64,000 bases of DNA from Paenibacillus pinihumi DSM 23905 = JCM 16419 (GCF_000422505.1 NZ_KE383868.1:196202-260201), one strand, 5' to 3'. Shown: positions 8,201 to 15,981, numbered from the stretch's first letter. The notes: generated from the letters alone by a model not told the origin. Program-made: numbers and translations.

Positions 8201-9122
8201 CGTACGCTCTGCGAACGGTGACGCTGCCCGATCCGCTGTTGTCTTGATGCTCGCTCGCCGTCTTGCCCTGGTTTACGCTCCATGTCTGGTTTTGCAGCGA
8301 GGTATCGTTGCTCGCCGTCTGCATGGCCCCGCCGTTGGGTGCTGTGGCTTCATCTGTCGTCATTTCCGACCATTTGTACTCCAGAACACGGTCACCTGTT
8401 TTGCGGTCGTCTAAATCAAACTCGAAATAAAGCGGGTTGCCGTCCTTATCGACGGAATCGGTAATGGTCGCCCATCCGCCAGTCGAAGTGGCCTGGCCTT
8501 GTTTGCTGATGATGGTTGCCAGTTGGCGAACGCGGTTGTATTGCTGCGGATTAATGATTTCCGACGGGTAAATATGATCGTGGGTCACAATGGCGGCCGT
8601 ATGCGGCCGGTTGGAAGCCAGCTCCGGATTGGAGAACAGGATCGAGATTGCAATATCTAATGGTGTCTGCAGCAATTCAGCATCGACACAGGCCTGAATG
8701 AGCTCGCTTGTGCTCAAAGTATTGGATAGTTTGGCAAGGCCCAGTGCGCTCAGCTTCGGGTGGTGGTACATGCCGCTTCGCGCCATTTTGCGCTCATAGT
8801 ACCTTCTTCGGTGCCGCTCAGGGATATGGATTGAAACGTGATGCAGAGCAGGAAGATAAATATCTGGATCGGGATCAGGAGATGTGACCCGGATGCGGGT
8901 TAAATGATTGGTCGGGAGCAGCTTTTCCGGAATTTCCGCATAGTGGGTGAACAGACTTTGACTCGTTCCCGGGAGCAGCGTGAGCGCCCGGTTGCCCGAA
9001 ACAGCATTGCGAAGCGTATGCGGGGTATGCGCTTTTACAGCAACCTTTTCCGTGCCTACCCAAGTGGTTAGTTCCTGGTCCGTGTAGCCCTCTACGAGTT
9101 GGAAATGAAATGTTTTTGCCAT
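5205..9122 (-). CDS. Very large multidomain protein with hydrophobic core, NHL-like strands and repeat modules
   Basis: A 1305-residue protein; SD AAAAGGAG before ATG 9122. Visible layout: residues 1 to about 440 are soluble and mixed, with Gln/Asn/Thr-rich stretches and no signal peptide. About 450-580 is strongly hydrophobic, with several possible membrane helices (IPTIFLVAGAAV, IVAVLGVAFPIVGGG, MAINIAAMAVTT) rich in Gly and Ala. About 600-860 is beta-rich. About 870-960 resembles NHL or beta-propeller strands (GPRALAVTPDGRVLILETV, then NQRIQSFDTKGNPVASF). From about 962 onward come copies of the module shared with the pentapeptide protein (IFDLAGSLASDLNSG, then AFADEG, QQWKI, AVYDI, VLNV), and the protein closes with YDVIRSGSSLQVYG. 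A buried hydrophobic segment in an otherwise soluble giant recalls pore-forming or contact-delivered proteins, but no toxin family was recognised. A structural surface protein is an equal possibility. Confidence 0.75.
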   Translation of the reverse strand: MAKTFHFQLVEGYTDQELTTWVGTEKVAVKAHTPHTLRNAVSGNRALTLLPGTSQSLFTHYAEIPEKLLPTNHLTRIRVTSPDPDPDIYLPALHHVSIHIPERHRRRYYERKMARSGMYHHPKLSALGLAKLSNTLSTSELIQACVDAELLQTPLDIAISILFSNPELASNRPHTAAIVTHDHIYPSEIINPQQYNRVRQLATIISKQGQATSTGGWATITDSVDKDGNPLYFEFDLDDRKTGDRVLEYKWSEMTTDEATAPNGGAMQTASNDTSLQNQTWSVNQGKTASEHQDNSGSGSVTVRRAYAAAVETAAPQFKWTVKELTPNHGLGVDAGSLKFHADGTFSIKVKNTYLRSLGAFAQFFNEKGETIKNPAGWEEKLPEFMRSWFETDYKKFITPVSAVNSVMGIPMPTDPKTLSFQFPSDATSLKLLFGGLGTSQWDKDVALVGSLMTGIMQYGIPTIFLVAGAAVKSSKWYNEFVEDWDNIVAVLGVAFPIVGGGVATASAFDQTKWALSTVANAVAGMLVQKGLEKLALKIAGEITVAALATNIPFAGWALRAANMAINIAAMAVTTGEILSSPSTLSATVARSMDLEFTLKPDPEHGEAGHPETAVWPAVSHHYQVTVQYEGGTNFVLKGRMPETTSSTPLKLTFADIPVGGKLQIMSGIYSESGWLCGKYQGEWLPAFPDDGSTSLQISGNITEILVPLTQDTQYNYKEKIVYDAPSQKHVWHAGDLPTATVASLDCSSGGNRLCKPVGMTLNGQAYQVGYVWSASSQNYLAQNLSVLADPQSRFKLSETAFPVQPAIAYDQFGVEPKEGQEREVSLNNFIVDTRNNQFHLRRVDLMDNKPGFGLNDSNLKSWGKFNLSNIDGVVVHPDGAVIAVSWRDSKMEILQIPEAPSDDNKAEDAQMVSGLGVRQGLLNGPRALAVTPDGRVLILETVNQRIQSFDTKGNPVASFLGEKLFTLPASGYAADLDKGQFSAALQQQFQANGLTHIFDLAGSLASDLNSGVLTDYLIDAFADEGVYLAYDKEHMNDHNISAFVTIVVQGQQWKITDPTRSAVYDIQKAGNVLNVNHALTDVTIDVRAEGSTWVLEDSAGAKSYYIAKDETNNKQLNVNRYLPHMKLYNPDGRTDITYLDVAVEAKGYIYVLSYVSSGSVVSNYSMDIYNPDGSFLVRTPNSRLQPANPQYISAAKFVIDVWRSVYTLNYEAIVGANNRTEPSISHWTPTPPLFDLPLEKQPDFDNHNVNAIRADFAANGITLSTSTRIETVNESGFWYVIDGSKTYDVIRSGSSLQVYGIPAS

Positions 9123-9141
9123 TCACATTCTCCTTTTCAGC

Positions 9142-9204
9142 TTATACTTCTGAGATGGAAAATTTGTGGGATAGGATATCAGAAGCGTAATATCCTTTTT
9201 TCAC
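9142..9204 (-). CDS. Candidate 20-residue leader peptide upstream of the giant gene
   Basis: A GTG start at 9204 is preceded by a very good SD (TGGAGGTGCATA) and opens a 20-codon frame, MKKGYYASDILSHKFSISEV, that stops at 9142, 19 nt before the start of the giant gene. The SD is the main evidence. It may be a leader peptide or simply chance. No family was recognised. Confidence 0.35.
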   Translation of the reverse strand: MKKGYYASDILSHKFSISEV

Positions 9205-9227
9205 TATGCACCTCCAATTACTGGGAA

Positions 9228-9271
9228 ACAACTTGACTTATGACAACGAGTTAATCTTATGACAACTTGAA
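9228..9271. repeat. Short direct repeats in the leader of the giant gene
   Basis: CTTATGACAAC occurs at 9237-9247 and 9256-9266, and CAACTTGA occurs on either side of the pair. On the minus strand each copy reads GTTGTCATAAG. This spacing of about two helical turns could be a binding site for a regulator of the 9122 gene or overlapping promoter parts. The rest of 9205-9400 holds no other recognisable feature. Confidence 0.4.
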
Positions 9272-9402
9272 TTCCGCTAGAACACAAAATCCGGACATGA
9301 CAAAACAGGTCAGCCAAAAGAATGGACTGGCCCAGTAATATGAAAGCGCTGTCTAAAATGAGCTTTCCTTTTCCAGTTATACTTGCCGGGTTACTTTAAC
9401 GA

Positions 9403-9433
9403 CAGCTTAAAAGGCTGCCGATGACCGGCAGCC
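9403..9433 (-). terminator. Terminator of the methyltransferase gene
   Basis: The perfect 8-bp stem GGCTGCCG/CGGCAGCC with a 5-nt loop is followed by TTTTAAGC on the minus strand, 26 bp beyond the stop at 9459. Confidence 0.8.
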
Positions 9434-9458
9434 CTGTAATTGAACGTAAATGGATCTC

Positions 9459-10226
9459 TTACTTTCTTGCCCTCATAATCATAAAGCTCTGGTCAGGATT
9501 TACTTCAAGCACAGAATAATCACCATAAATGGAAATGTCGTTGAATCCGGCCTTTTCAAGCATCATCATGAATTCATACTTACCAAACCATCTCATTTTA
9601 GTCGTGCTGTATCGGGTATCCATCAGGACACCGTCTTTGAAAATTTCATACCGTTCCAGCTTGCTGTGAATTTGTTCCAGGAAATCGATTTTTGTTTTTG
9701 AGCTTACGACAACTTCAGATCCGTCACTTCTCTTCCCCTTGAATCCGGGCATCCATTCATCATCTTTATGATTAAACAGATGTTTAGGTATAAATAGAGG
9801 AATTAGAGTTTGTCCGCCATGCTCAAGATGCGCATAGATTCTCCTTAAAGCCTCCATGGCGTCCTCTCTTTCATATAAAAGCACAAATGAAGCTGCGGGT
9901 ATATAAATCGTCATATACTTTTTAGGTAAATGGAGCTGCTCCATAGATTGCTCATATAGAACGGGATTCTGCCCATCGATCTGCGCCTTGGCTCTGCATA
10001 TTTCCAACATTTCTGTAGAGCAATCCACCCCATCAACATCCATCCCAGCCGCCAAATAAGGCAACAACAATCTACCGGTACCACATCCAAGCTCTAATGC
10101 TGCCCCTGGAACCTCCAGGATCAATTGCCTGAAAAACTCGTGATCATGAGCCTCATTACCGGCAAATCGCATATCGTAGGTTTCGGCAAGGATACCTTCA
10201 TAAGTTTCAACTTTATTAAACGACAT
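9459..10226 (-). CDS. Class I SAM-dependent methyltransferase
   Basis: A 255-residue cytosolic enzyme predicted to transfer methyl from S-adenosylmethionine to an unknown small molecule. Motif I is LELGCGTGRLLLPYLAAG near residue 55, followed by acidic motif II (VDGVDCS). The C-terminal half has the beta strands usual for this fold (YEFMMMLEKAGFNDI). ATG 10226 is chosen because GGAGG lies 10 nt upstream; an in-frame ATG at 10268 lacks an SD. It lies about 220 bp after the AraC/GyrI regulator gene on the same strand, so it may be its target, but a promoter between them was not resolved. Confidence 0.8.
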   Translation of the reverse strand: MSFNKVETYEGILAETYDMRFAGNEAHDHEFFRQLILEVPGAALELGCGTGRLLLPYLAAGMDVDGVDCSTEMLEICRAKAQIDGQNPVLYEQSMEQLHLPKKYMTIYIPAASFVLLYEREDAMEALRRIYAHLEHGGQTLIPLFIPKHLFNHKDDEWMPGFKGKRSDGSEVVVSSKTKIDFLEQIHSKLERYEIFKDGVLMDTRYSTTKMRWFGKYEFMMMLEKAGFNDISIYGDYSVLEVNPDQSFMIMRARK

Positions 10227-10448
10227 TTGGTTGTTCCCTCCATGATTTGAAATAGCTTTAACATCCATGGAAGGTTAACAATACGACGATTAGATTAACC
10301 TTCCCGTACCTCGAAATAGATTGTTTTTTCTGCGTCACCATATGTATTCACCATGATCAATCACTCGCTTCCATATTTGGTAATTTAAATATAGTTCATA
10401 ATGTCGTCCATGTCTATTAATGAACCGGATTATGTTCAATGTCCTGCC

Positions 10449-11366
10449 TTAGGATTCCTCTTTAATCACTGGCAATAAATAATCAAGAATAATTTTCTGC
10501 CCTTTTTCCAGCGGTGTGCAGTATCTGTCGTAAGTGTAAACATCACACCAGTAAAAGTTTTCTATATCAATTTTGTATCCTGTTTTCTCGATCGCTTCGG
10601 AACAAATTAAATAGGCGCAATCAATAATATCATCAAGCTTATCGGCTTCAATCCATATTTTTGCAACTGTCCCTCCCGGGATATGCTCTGCATACATGTT
10701 CTCAGGTACAGGCGCATCAGGGTCTACAAATTTGCCTATTATGTATTGGAAATTATCTTTGCCAGCGAATTTGCTCATATGTCCAAGGCCAATGTAATCA
10801 TCAATATCTGTGCAAACCCAACTTTCAATTTCTTGAATTCTGTCCAAAACGCCTTCCTGAAATGCTGGACCCCAGCACTCTTCACCTGCTTTTTGAAACG
10901 AAGTCATTTTCATCATGCCTACAATTTTACGAGCTCCAAAGTTTGCATACTCGATTTTTTTAAGTTCTGCCATAATTCGTTTCCCTCCTACAATTCTAAT
11001 ATTTGTAAAGGAGGTGCGAGGATAATCATAAAGATGTTCTCCATTGTTTCTGATACTGGAAGGTGAAGCCTTGTGATGCTCTTTGAATGCCCTTGTAAAA
11101 GCAGCATGCGAATTAAAACCATATTTCATGGCGATATCGATAATTTTTTCACTGCTGTTCCGGATATCATAGCCTGCCAGCGTCAACCGGCGTTTCCTCA
11201 AGTATTCGTGGATTGTAATTCCGGTTATATATACGAAAATACGTTGAAATAACGGTGCCGGACAGCCTGCTAATTTAGCAATGACATGATAGTCAACCTC
11301 TTCCGGGGTAGGAATAATACGTTCCAGATACTCCACTACACACTCAAAAGTATGAAAGCTATCCAT
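10449..11366 (-). CDS. AraC-family regulator with GyrI-like effector domain
   Basis: A 305-residue transcription factor. Residues 1 to about 105 are an AraC-type double helix-turn-helix (TIHEYLRKRRLTLAGYDI, then AMKYGFNSHAAFTRAFKEHH). Residues of about 125-305 are a GyrI/SOUL-like domain of the multidrug-sensing type (YIGLGHMSKFAG, IPGGTVAKIWIEA, FYWCDVYTYDRY). Unlike classic AraC proteins, the DNA-binding part is at the N-terminus, as in Rob, SoxS and BltR-like sensors. ATG 11366 (MDSFHTF) is preferred over GTG 11375, because that GTG overlaps the AGGAGG SD. Probable role: sensing a hydrophobic drug-like ligand and activating nearby genes, such as the methyltransferase downstream. Confidence 0.85.
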   Translation of the reverse strand: MDSFHTFECVVEYLERIIPTPEEVDYHVIAKLAGCPAPLFQRIFVYITGITIHEYLRKRRLTLAGYDIRNSSEKIIDIAMKYGFNSHAAFTRAFKEHHKASPSSIRNNGEHLYDYPRTSFTNIRIVGGKRIMAELKKIEYANFGARKIVGMMKMTSFQKAGEECWGPAFQEGVLDRIQEIESWVCTDIDDYIGLGHMSKFAGKDNFQYIIGKFVDPDAPVPENMYAEHIPGGTVAKIWIEADKLDDIIDCAYLICSEAIEKTGYKIDIENFYWCDVYTYDRYCTPLEKGQKIILDYLLPVIKEES

Positions 11367-11505
11367 TTCACGCACCTCCTCTCAAATAGAAATTATAGGA
11401 AATGGCTGGCCATATCACTTTACAGGAAGTGTGCATTTTTTGTAAAGCAAAATAGGAATGAAGGCTTGGAGCCGGCTAATACGGTTACCCTGCTATCTGT
11501 CACGG

Positions 11506-12351
11506 TCAGTCTCGCCCTGCCTCGTACAGCTTCTGCGCTATCATCGCGGGCCTTGTGAACGCATCCGTAAAGTGGTCTCCGTCCCCGACGATCAGACGGA
11601 ACAGGCCGAGCCTTATCGACATATGCGGGTTCCAGCCATAGCCCTCTCCTTGTGGAAGTGCATTGTCCTGATAAAAATAGACATAGCTTTTTGGCGTAGC
11701 CAGTGTGTAGAACACTTTAAGATCCAGCTTCTCAAAAAGCGGCTTAGCAGGTTCCGGAGTGACGCCTGCATACATTTCTTTGGCTTCCTCCAATGTGGCT
11801 GTATTCACGAATAAATCCCGAAACACCGGAAAAGGAAGCATGATCGTATCGTCCGGGGAGTCGGCTCTGAGCTGCTCAAAAACCTGCCTCGTTTGGGGTG
11901 GAAACTCGTCGGCAGCCGACTCGCCGTCTTTCAGTACGAATGCGTCCCAGAATACGAGACGTTTAATGCGATCCGGCACCTGTTCGGCTACCTTCTGAAT
12001 GACGGTTCCGCCGAAGCTGTGCCCGACAAGAATAATATCATGCAGATTCAGTTGCGTAATAAAATCGACGACGGATGTGGTAATCATAGCATGCGTGACG
12101 TTTTTGTTCGGATCTTTGCCATGGCCTGCATATTCCGGTGTGTAAACGATATGTCCTTTGCTTTTCAATACCGCCGCTACGCGGTCCCAGAAGCTGGCAT
12201 CGGCCCACGAACCATGCACAAGCACGAAGGTAAGCCTCTGCTGTGCAGGAAGCCGGTAATTTTCGCCATAAGGAGTGTAATAATATCCGCCAGGCATATA
12301 CGGATAATATGAACCCTGGAATTGATGAATTCCTGTGTGATAAGGAAACAT
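11506..12351 (-). CDS. Alpha/beta hydrolase (EstC/salicylate-esterase-like)
   Basis: A 281-residue hydrolase. The oxyanion strand is FVLVHGSWADASFWDRV, the nucleophile elbow is GHSFGGT, and a late GDGDHF supplies the catalytic His. The first 35 residues are Tyr, Gly and Pro rich (YYPYMPGGYYYTPYG), an unusual extension before the fold. Substrate unknown; esterase or lactonase activity is inferred from the family. SD AGAGG precedes ATG 12351. The gene stands alone between the AraC/GyrI regulator and an acetyltransferase terminator. Confidence 0.8.
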   Translation of the reverse strand: MFPYHTGIHQFQGSYYPYMPGGYYYTPYGENYRLPAQQRLTFVLVHGSWADASFWDRVAAVLKSKGHIVYTPEYAGHGKDPNKNVTHAMITTSVVDFITQLNLHDIILVGHSFGGTVIQKVAEQVPDRIKRLVFWDAFVLKDGESAADEFPPQTRQVFEQLRADSPDDTIMLPFPVFRDLFVNTATLEEAKEMYAGVTPEPAKPLFEKLDLKVFYTLATPKSYVYFYQDNALPQGEGYGWNPHMSIRLGLFRLIVGDGDHFTDAFTRPAMIAQKLYEAGRD

Positions 12352-12423
12352 ATATAACCTCTTCTCAAATTGATATGGATCAACTTATGCCCATTTCATT
12401 TGAGGGGTTCCCGGTTTCCGCAC

Positions 12424-12456
12424 CAAAAATAAAAAAGCCGCGAAATACGCGACTTT
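12424..12456 (-). terminator. Terminator of the acetyltransferase gene
   Basis: The AAAGCCGCG/CGCGACTTT hairpin with a 5-nt loop has T-rich flanks on both strands, so it can act in both directions. It lies 25 bp past the stop at 12481. Confidence 0.75.
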
Positions 12457-12480
12457 GTTTTTATATTGGCCAGCATGTAT

Positions 12481-13104
12481 TCATGTATATAGATTGGTTA
12501 CTTTTTCCGCGGCATACTTCACATTCAGCAGGTAATACAGATTCGATTTCACCTCTGGCCATTCGGCATCCAGGATGCTGTAAATGACGTTGTCATGGAT
12601 CGTACCGTCAGACTTCATCTTTTGCCTGCGCAGGACGCCTTCCTTGATTCCGCCAAGACGTTCGACAGCTCTTTGCGATCTTAGATTATAACTGCTGACC
12701 GAGAACTGCACCCGCAGCAGCCTCAACTCTTCAAAGCAATAATGCAGCAACAGGGATTTGGCTTCCGTGTTGGCCCTGCTCCTCCAAAATTCCGGTGAAA
12801 TCCAGGTGCAGCCTATTTCCGCGTTAAGGTGAGTCAGATCCGGATGGATAATGCGTGTGGTGCCGATAATGCGTCCGGTTTCCTTTTCAATCATCGTAAA
12901 AGGCATGGCTGTTCCGCTCGTCTTGTTGTCCAGCGCTGTTAAGATAAGCTGCTCCGCCTGCTCTATAGTCGTAATTCTTCTCCAGGTGAATTCCCAAATC
13001 TCCTTGTTTCCCAGCACTTGAATCAAAGCTGTAATATGACTTGCATCCATAGGCACTAGATCGATGTACTCGCCTTCAAATATACGGGTCTGGTTGATGT
13101 GCAC
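12481..13104 (-). CDS. GNAT N-acetyltransferase, RimJ/RimL type
   Basis: About 207 residues. The fold of RimJ/RimL and YnaD acetyltransferases is visible: IDLVPMDASHI at the start, FTMIEKETGRIIGTTRI, then EIGCTWISPEFWRSRANTEAK for acetyl-CoA binding, and SYNLRSQRAVERLGGIKEG near the end. These enzymes acetylate protein N-termini or small amines; the substrate here is unknown. GTG 13104 gives an 11-nt spacing from AAGGAG and is slightly better than TTG 13113, which is too close to the SD. Monocistronic, with its own terminator. Confidence 0.8.
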   Translation of the reverse strand: MHINQTRIFEGEYIDLVPMDASHITALIQVLGNKEIWEFTWRRITTIEQAEQLILTALDNKTSGTAMPFTMIEKETGRIIGTTRIIHPDLTHLNAEIGCTWISPEFWRSRANTEAKSLLLHYCFEELRLLRVQFSVSSYNLRSQRAVERLGGIKEGVLRRQKMKSDGTIHDNVIYSILDAEWPEVKSNLYYLLNVKYAAEKVTNLYT

Positions 13105-13245
13105 TTCATACAACGCTCCTTTGTAGAAAGCTGCTTACAGGCTAATTGTATAACCGCTGTATAAAATGTGCTCATCAATGATGTAAAATTTGAGTTTACG
13201 TTGGCCTTTTTTTAAAAGCCCCAGCGCTCGCGAAAGCCGGCATAT

Positions 13246-13548
13246 TTACCCTTCCACCACATCAGCTTGCAGATCAGTTGCAATTTCAATCATTTTGGGC
13301 ACGATAGCTTCGTTTGAAATCGCCACATATATATCTCCCATGTAAAGCCGGAAAGGAATTTCCACGTTCAAAAGCTTCCACATAAAAAAATCGCCTTCAA
13401 TGGACATGGTGCTCTCGGGCCCTTTTACCGTAAGCACCTGGGAGTATGTAAAGTCAGGCTTGGATGCAAAATATTGTTTGCACTCTTCCAAAGAAATGGA
13501 TTGCTCCGCTTCTTGCATCGATCGTGTGATACGAAAACGCTGATTCAT
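13246..13548 (-). CDS. Conserved-looking 100-residue protein of unknown function
   Basis: ATG 13548 follows TGGAGGCC with a 5-nt spacing, so an upstream in-frame start is rejected. The product (MNQRFRITRSMQEAEQSISL...) has an alternating beta/alpha composition with the strands YSQVLTVKG, EIPFRLYMGDIYVAI and a C-terminal helix (VPKMIEIATDLQADVVEG). There is no signal peptide or membrane segment. No family was recognised. It is a single gene between an acetyltransferase and the MFS terminator. Confidence 0.65.
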   Translation of the reverse strand: MNQRFRITRSMQEAEQSISLEECKQYFASKPDFTYSQVLTVKGPESTMSIEGDFFMWKLLNVEIPFRLYMGDIYVAISNEAIVPKMIEIATDLQADVVEG

Positions 13549-13621
13549 GAATAGGCCTCCAAAATTGTATTGTAAGATGCTACAAAACAATATTTTCTCA
13601 TTCTCTGCGTCCACTGTCAAA

Positions 13622-13666
13622 AACAAAAAAAGAGGATATTAGCTCGTCATGAACTAATAATCCTCC
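13622..13666 (-). terminator. Terminator of the ALA-synthase operon
   Basis: On the minus strand GAGGA(T)TATTAG pairs with CTAATATCCTC and is followed by TTTTTTTGTTTTT. It lies 17 bp past the stop of the MFS gene, which closes the four-gene operon 17737-13683. Confidence 0.85.
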
Positions 13667-13682
13667 ATTTAAACGTTCATCT

Positions 13683-14849
13683 TTAATGATACTCAGCGGC
13701 CTGTTCTTTCCCCGCTTTGCTCCATGCAAGTAGTAGTCCCTGCCCGATCAGCGCTGCGGCTGCAAGACCCCCGGCCAAGTAAGGCAGGTGTGATGGTGAA
13801 AATCCGATCAGCAGCACCGCTCCGCCAAGCGAAGCACCGACAGAGCTGCCCAAATAATTGGCTGAGCTGTTCAGAGCTACAGCGGCCGGCCCTTGCTGCG
13901 GCTGCAGCTGCAGCAGCGTATGCTGCTGCGGCGCTTGTGAGGCCCATCCTGTCACGCCCCACAAGAAAAAGGGAATGAAGCCGAGCACTGCATAATGAAG
14001 GCTGAACGGCAGGCTGAACATCGCGATGGCCATGATTGCCAGAATGCCGGCCATCAGTATTGCCGGTTGTTTGGTGCGGTCAATCAGAGAACCAATAAAA
14101 AAGCTGCCGGCCACACCCCCGATTCCCCATACCCAGAGATAGGCTGTAATCGTATGAATCCCGGCCAAATCCAGCAGAATGGAGGACACATACGTGTACA
14201 GTCCCAAGCTGGCTACGCTGGTCAGAAATGTAATGCCCACTGTGGCAGCCACCCGCCTGTTAGCCATCATAATCAGACGCTGGCGCAGGTTAGGAGGCGC
14301 GGATACAGGAAAATCCGGAAAACGGAGCAGGATGCTCACGATTGCAACTGCACCAAGCGCAGTAATAACCCATAGTGTTCCCCGCCATCCGGCTTGCTCG
14401 GCAATCAACAGGCCGACGGGAACGCCGATTACCGTCCCCATGCTCATGCCGCCGAGCGTTGTTCCGAGCGCACGTCCCCGCTTCTCCGGAGAAACCAGAG
14501 ATGCAGCGGCAGCTGCGGCCAGTGGGGAATACAGCCCGGCGCCAATGCCTGCTATAGCCCGTGACAGAAGCAGCAGTGTAAAGCTTGAAGCCGCCGCCGT
14601 GACGGCATTGGCCACTGTGAACACGGCGAGCGCGATCAGAAGCGTACGGCGCACGGGCTTGCCTGCGAGCAAAGTGGCAAATATCGGAGCGGCCAGTGCA
14701 TAACAAAGCGTAAAGACGCTGACCGCCTGCCCCATTTGGGATGTCCCAAGCTGGAAATCTGCTTCCATCAGCGGGAGAAGGCCCGCAATTACGTAGGCAT
14801 CCAATCCAAGCGCGAACATGCCAAATGAAAGAAGAAAGACTTTTTGCAT
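13683..14849 (-). CDS. MFS exporter (DHA1, AraJ/PbuE-like), last gene of the ALAS operon
   Basis: A 388-residue polytopic membrane protein with the 12-helix MFS pattern. Motif A-like and helix 4/5 signatures are visible (LLLSRAIAGIGAGLYSPLAA, SPEKRGRALG, then MSMGTVIGVPVGLLI), typical of drug/H+ antiporters of the AraJ group. It lies 58 bp after the oxidoreductase gene and precedes a strong terminator. Its position suggests export of the metabolite made by the upstream ALA synthase, acetyltransferase and oxidoreductase; this is inference from gene order. Confidence 0.85.
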   Translation of the reverse strand: MQKVFLLSFGMFALGLDAYVIAGLLPLMEADFQLGTSQMGQAVSVFTLCYALAAPIFATLLAGKPVRRTLLIALAVFTVANAVTAAASSFTLLLLSRAIAGIGAGLYSPLAAAAAASLVSPEKRGRALGTTLGGMSMGTVIGVPVGLLIAEQAGWRGTLWVITALGAVAIVSILLRFPDFPVSAPPNLRQRLIMMANRRVAATVGITFLTSVASLGLYTYVSSILLDLAGIHTITAYLWVWGIGGVAGSFFIGSLIDRTKQPAILMAGILAIMAIAMFSLPFSLHYAVLGFIPFFLWGVTGWASQAPQQHTLLQLQPQQGPAAVALNSSANYLGSSVGASLGGAVLLIGFSPSHLPYLAGGLAAAALIGQGLLLAWSKAGKEQAAEYH

Positions 14850-14907
14850 GCCTAGTTCCTCGCCTATTTCATAATAGTCAGACTAGAGCTGGCTTAAAAC
14901 TGCAATC

Positions 14908-15981
14908 TCAGCCAAGTCGCTCCAGGTTGCTTTCATCATAATAAGACTCTCTCTCAGCGCCTACTACATATTGCACAGGGCCAAGTGTCCTGGAGCTGTC
15001 ATCAATATGGTTAAGCAGCCTTTGCAGCTTCAACGCTGTTTGTAGATCAGCAAATGGCTGTGCGGGCGCCTTCCCGCTCCGGGCAAAATGCGCGGCATCG
15101 GATGCCAGACGAATCAGCTTGCGGATCGTAAGCAACTCCGGCCGGGCCTCCTCCTCCCCGGTCTGAATATCCAGAATGATCCGGTCTCCCGTCACGCTTT
15201 TTTCCCAGACCCGCAGCCGGTCGAAATCCCAGGCAGGGGTATCGTAGATCAATGACGCGTATACAAGCCGGTCATCGGGCGAAGCAAACACAAGATCGAT
15301 TTCCCGCTTGCGGTTAATGTTCACAAAGCTGCTGTATCCGGTAATAACGGCTTCTTGAAGCTCGGCTGTAATTGATGCGCTGTCGAGCACATCGTCTCCG
15401 GAAATGGAGAAATCAGAACGGATGCCCTGGCTTCCTTTCAGCTGCAGCTCCGCCTCCGGGGCGCAGATCCACTGTACAAGATCAAGCGGGTGGATAATTT
15501 CGCTGATCACGCCGCTGGTCGGTCTAAGATCATGAATCCGGTCTTTTCCCCAGTAAAAATTGCCCCGCAGCAGCCGCAGCTGTCTTTTGGCCACATATTG
15601 CTTCAATGCAATGGTGGCATCCGAGTAACGCTCGACAAGGTCAAGAGCAAAGCCGGAAGTATGCCCCAGACTGGCTTCCAGCACATCCAGGTTGTCGTGT
15701 ACGCCGGCGAACGGCTTTTCACAAATGACAAAGCCCTTATAATTGCTAAGCTGGGTAATGACCTCCGCATGGCTGCCGTCATTCACACTAACCACAACAA
15801 TTTGCGGCTCGAATTCTTCAAGCGCGGTGGCAATGCTCGTATAATAAATGAGATCCTTCCGGCGTTGTCTTCTGCCAACATATGCAATGTCGATCTTTTC
15901 CTTGCCGGGCAATTCGATATTTTTGAAAGCATTGTAAAACCTTGTTCCCGCATACCCCAATCCGATGATGAGCACGTTCAT
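14908..15981 (-). CDS. Gfo/Idh/MocA-type NAD(P)-dependent oxidoreductase
   Basis: A 357-residue enzyme. The N-terminal Rossmann fold has LIIGLGYAGTRFYNAF; the family's EKP motif is present as FVICEKPFAG near residue 97, followed by the substrate domain with GVISEIIHPLDLVQW (catalytic His region). Family members reduce or oxidise sugars, imines and amino-carbonyl compounds. It lies 18 bp after the GNAT gene and 58 bp before the MFS exporter, so it is the third gene of the ALAS operon. A plausible job is reducing a ketone or imine on an ALA-derived intermediate. Confidence 0.85.
   Translation of the reverse strand: MNVLIIGLGYAGTRFYNAFKNIELPGKEKIDIAYVGRRQRRKDLIYYTSIATALEEFEPQIVVVSVNDGSHAEVITQLSNYKGFVICEKPFAGVHDNLDVLEASLGHTSGFALDLVERYSDATIALKQYVAKRQLRLLRGNFYWGKDRIHDLRPTSGVISEIIHPLDLVQWICAPEAELQLKGSQGIRSDFSISGDDVLDSASITAELQEAVITGYSSFVNINRKREIDLVFASPDDRLVYASLIYDTPAWDFDRLRVWEKSVTGDRIILDIQTGEEEARPELLTIRKLIRLASDAAHFARSGKAPAQPFADLQTALKLQRLLNHIDDSSRTLGPVQYVVGAERESYYDESNLERLG

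Noticed and set aside
9142-9390. Similarity of the minus-strand leader AAGTATAAnCTG at 9131-9155 and 9367-9390
   Set aside because: The match is short (about 18 of 24 bases) and AT/GA-rich around SD-like sequence, so it may be chance; no second gene follows the upstream copy.
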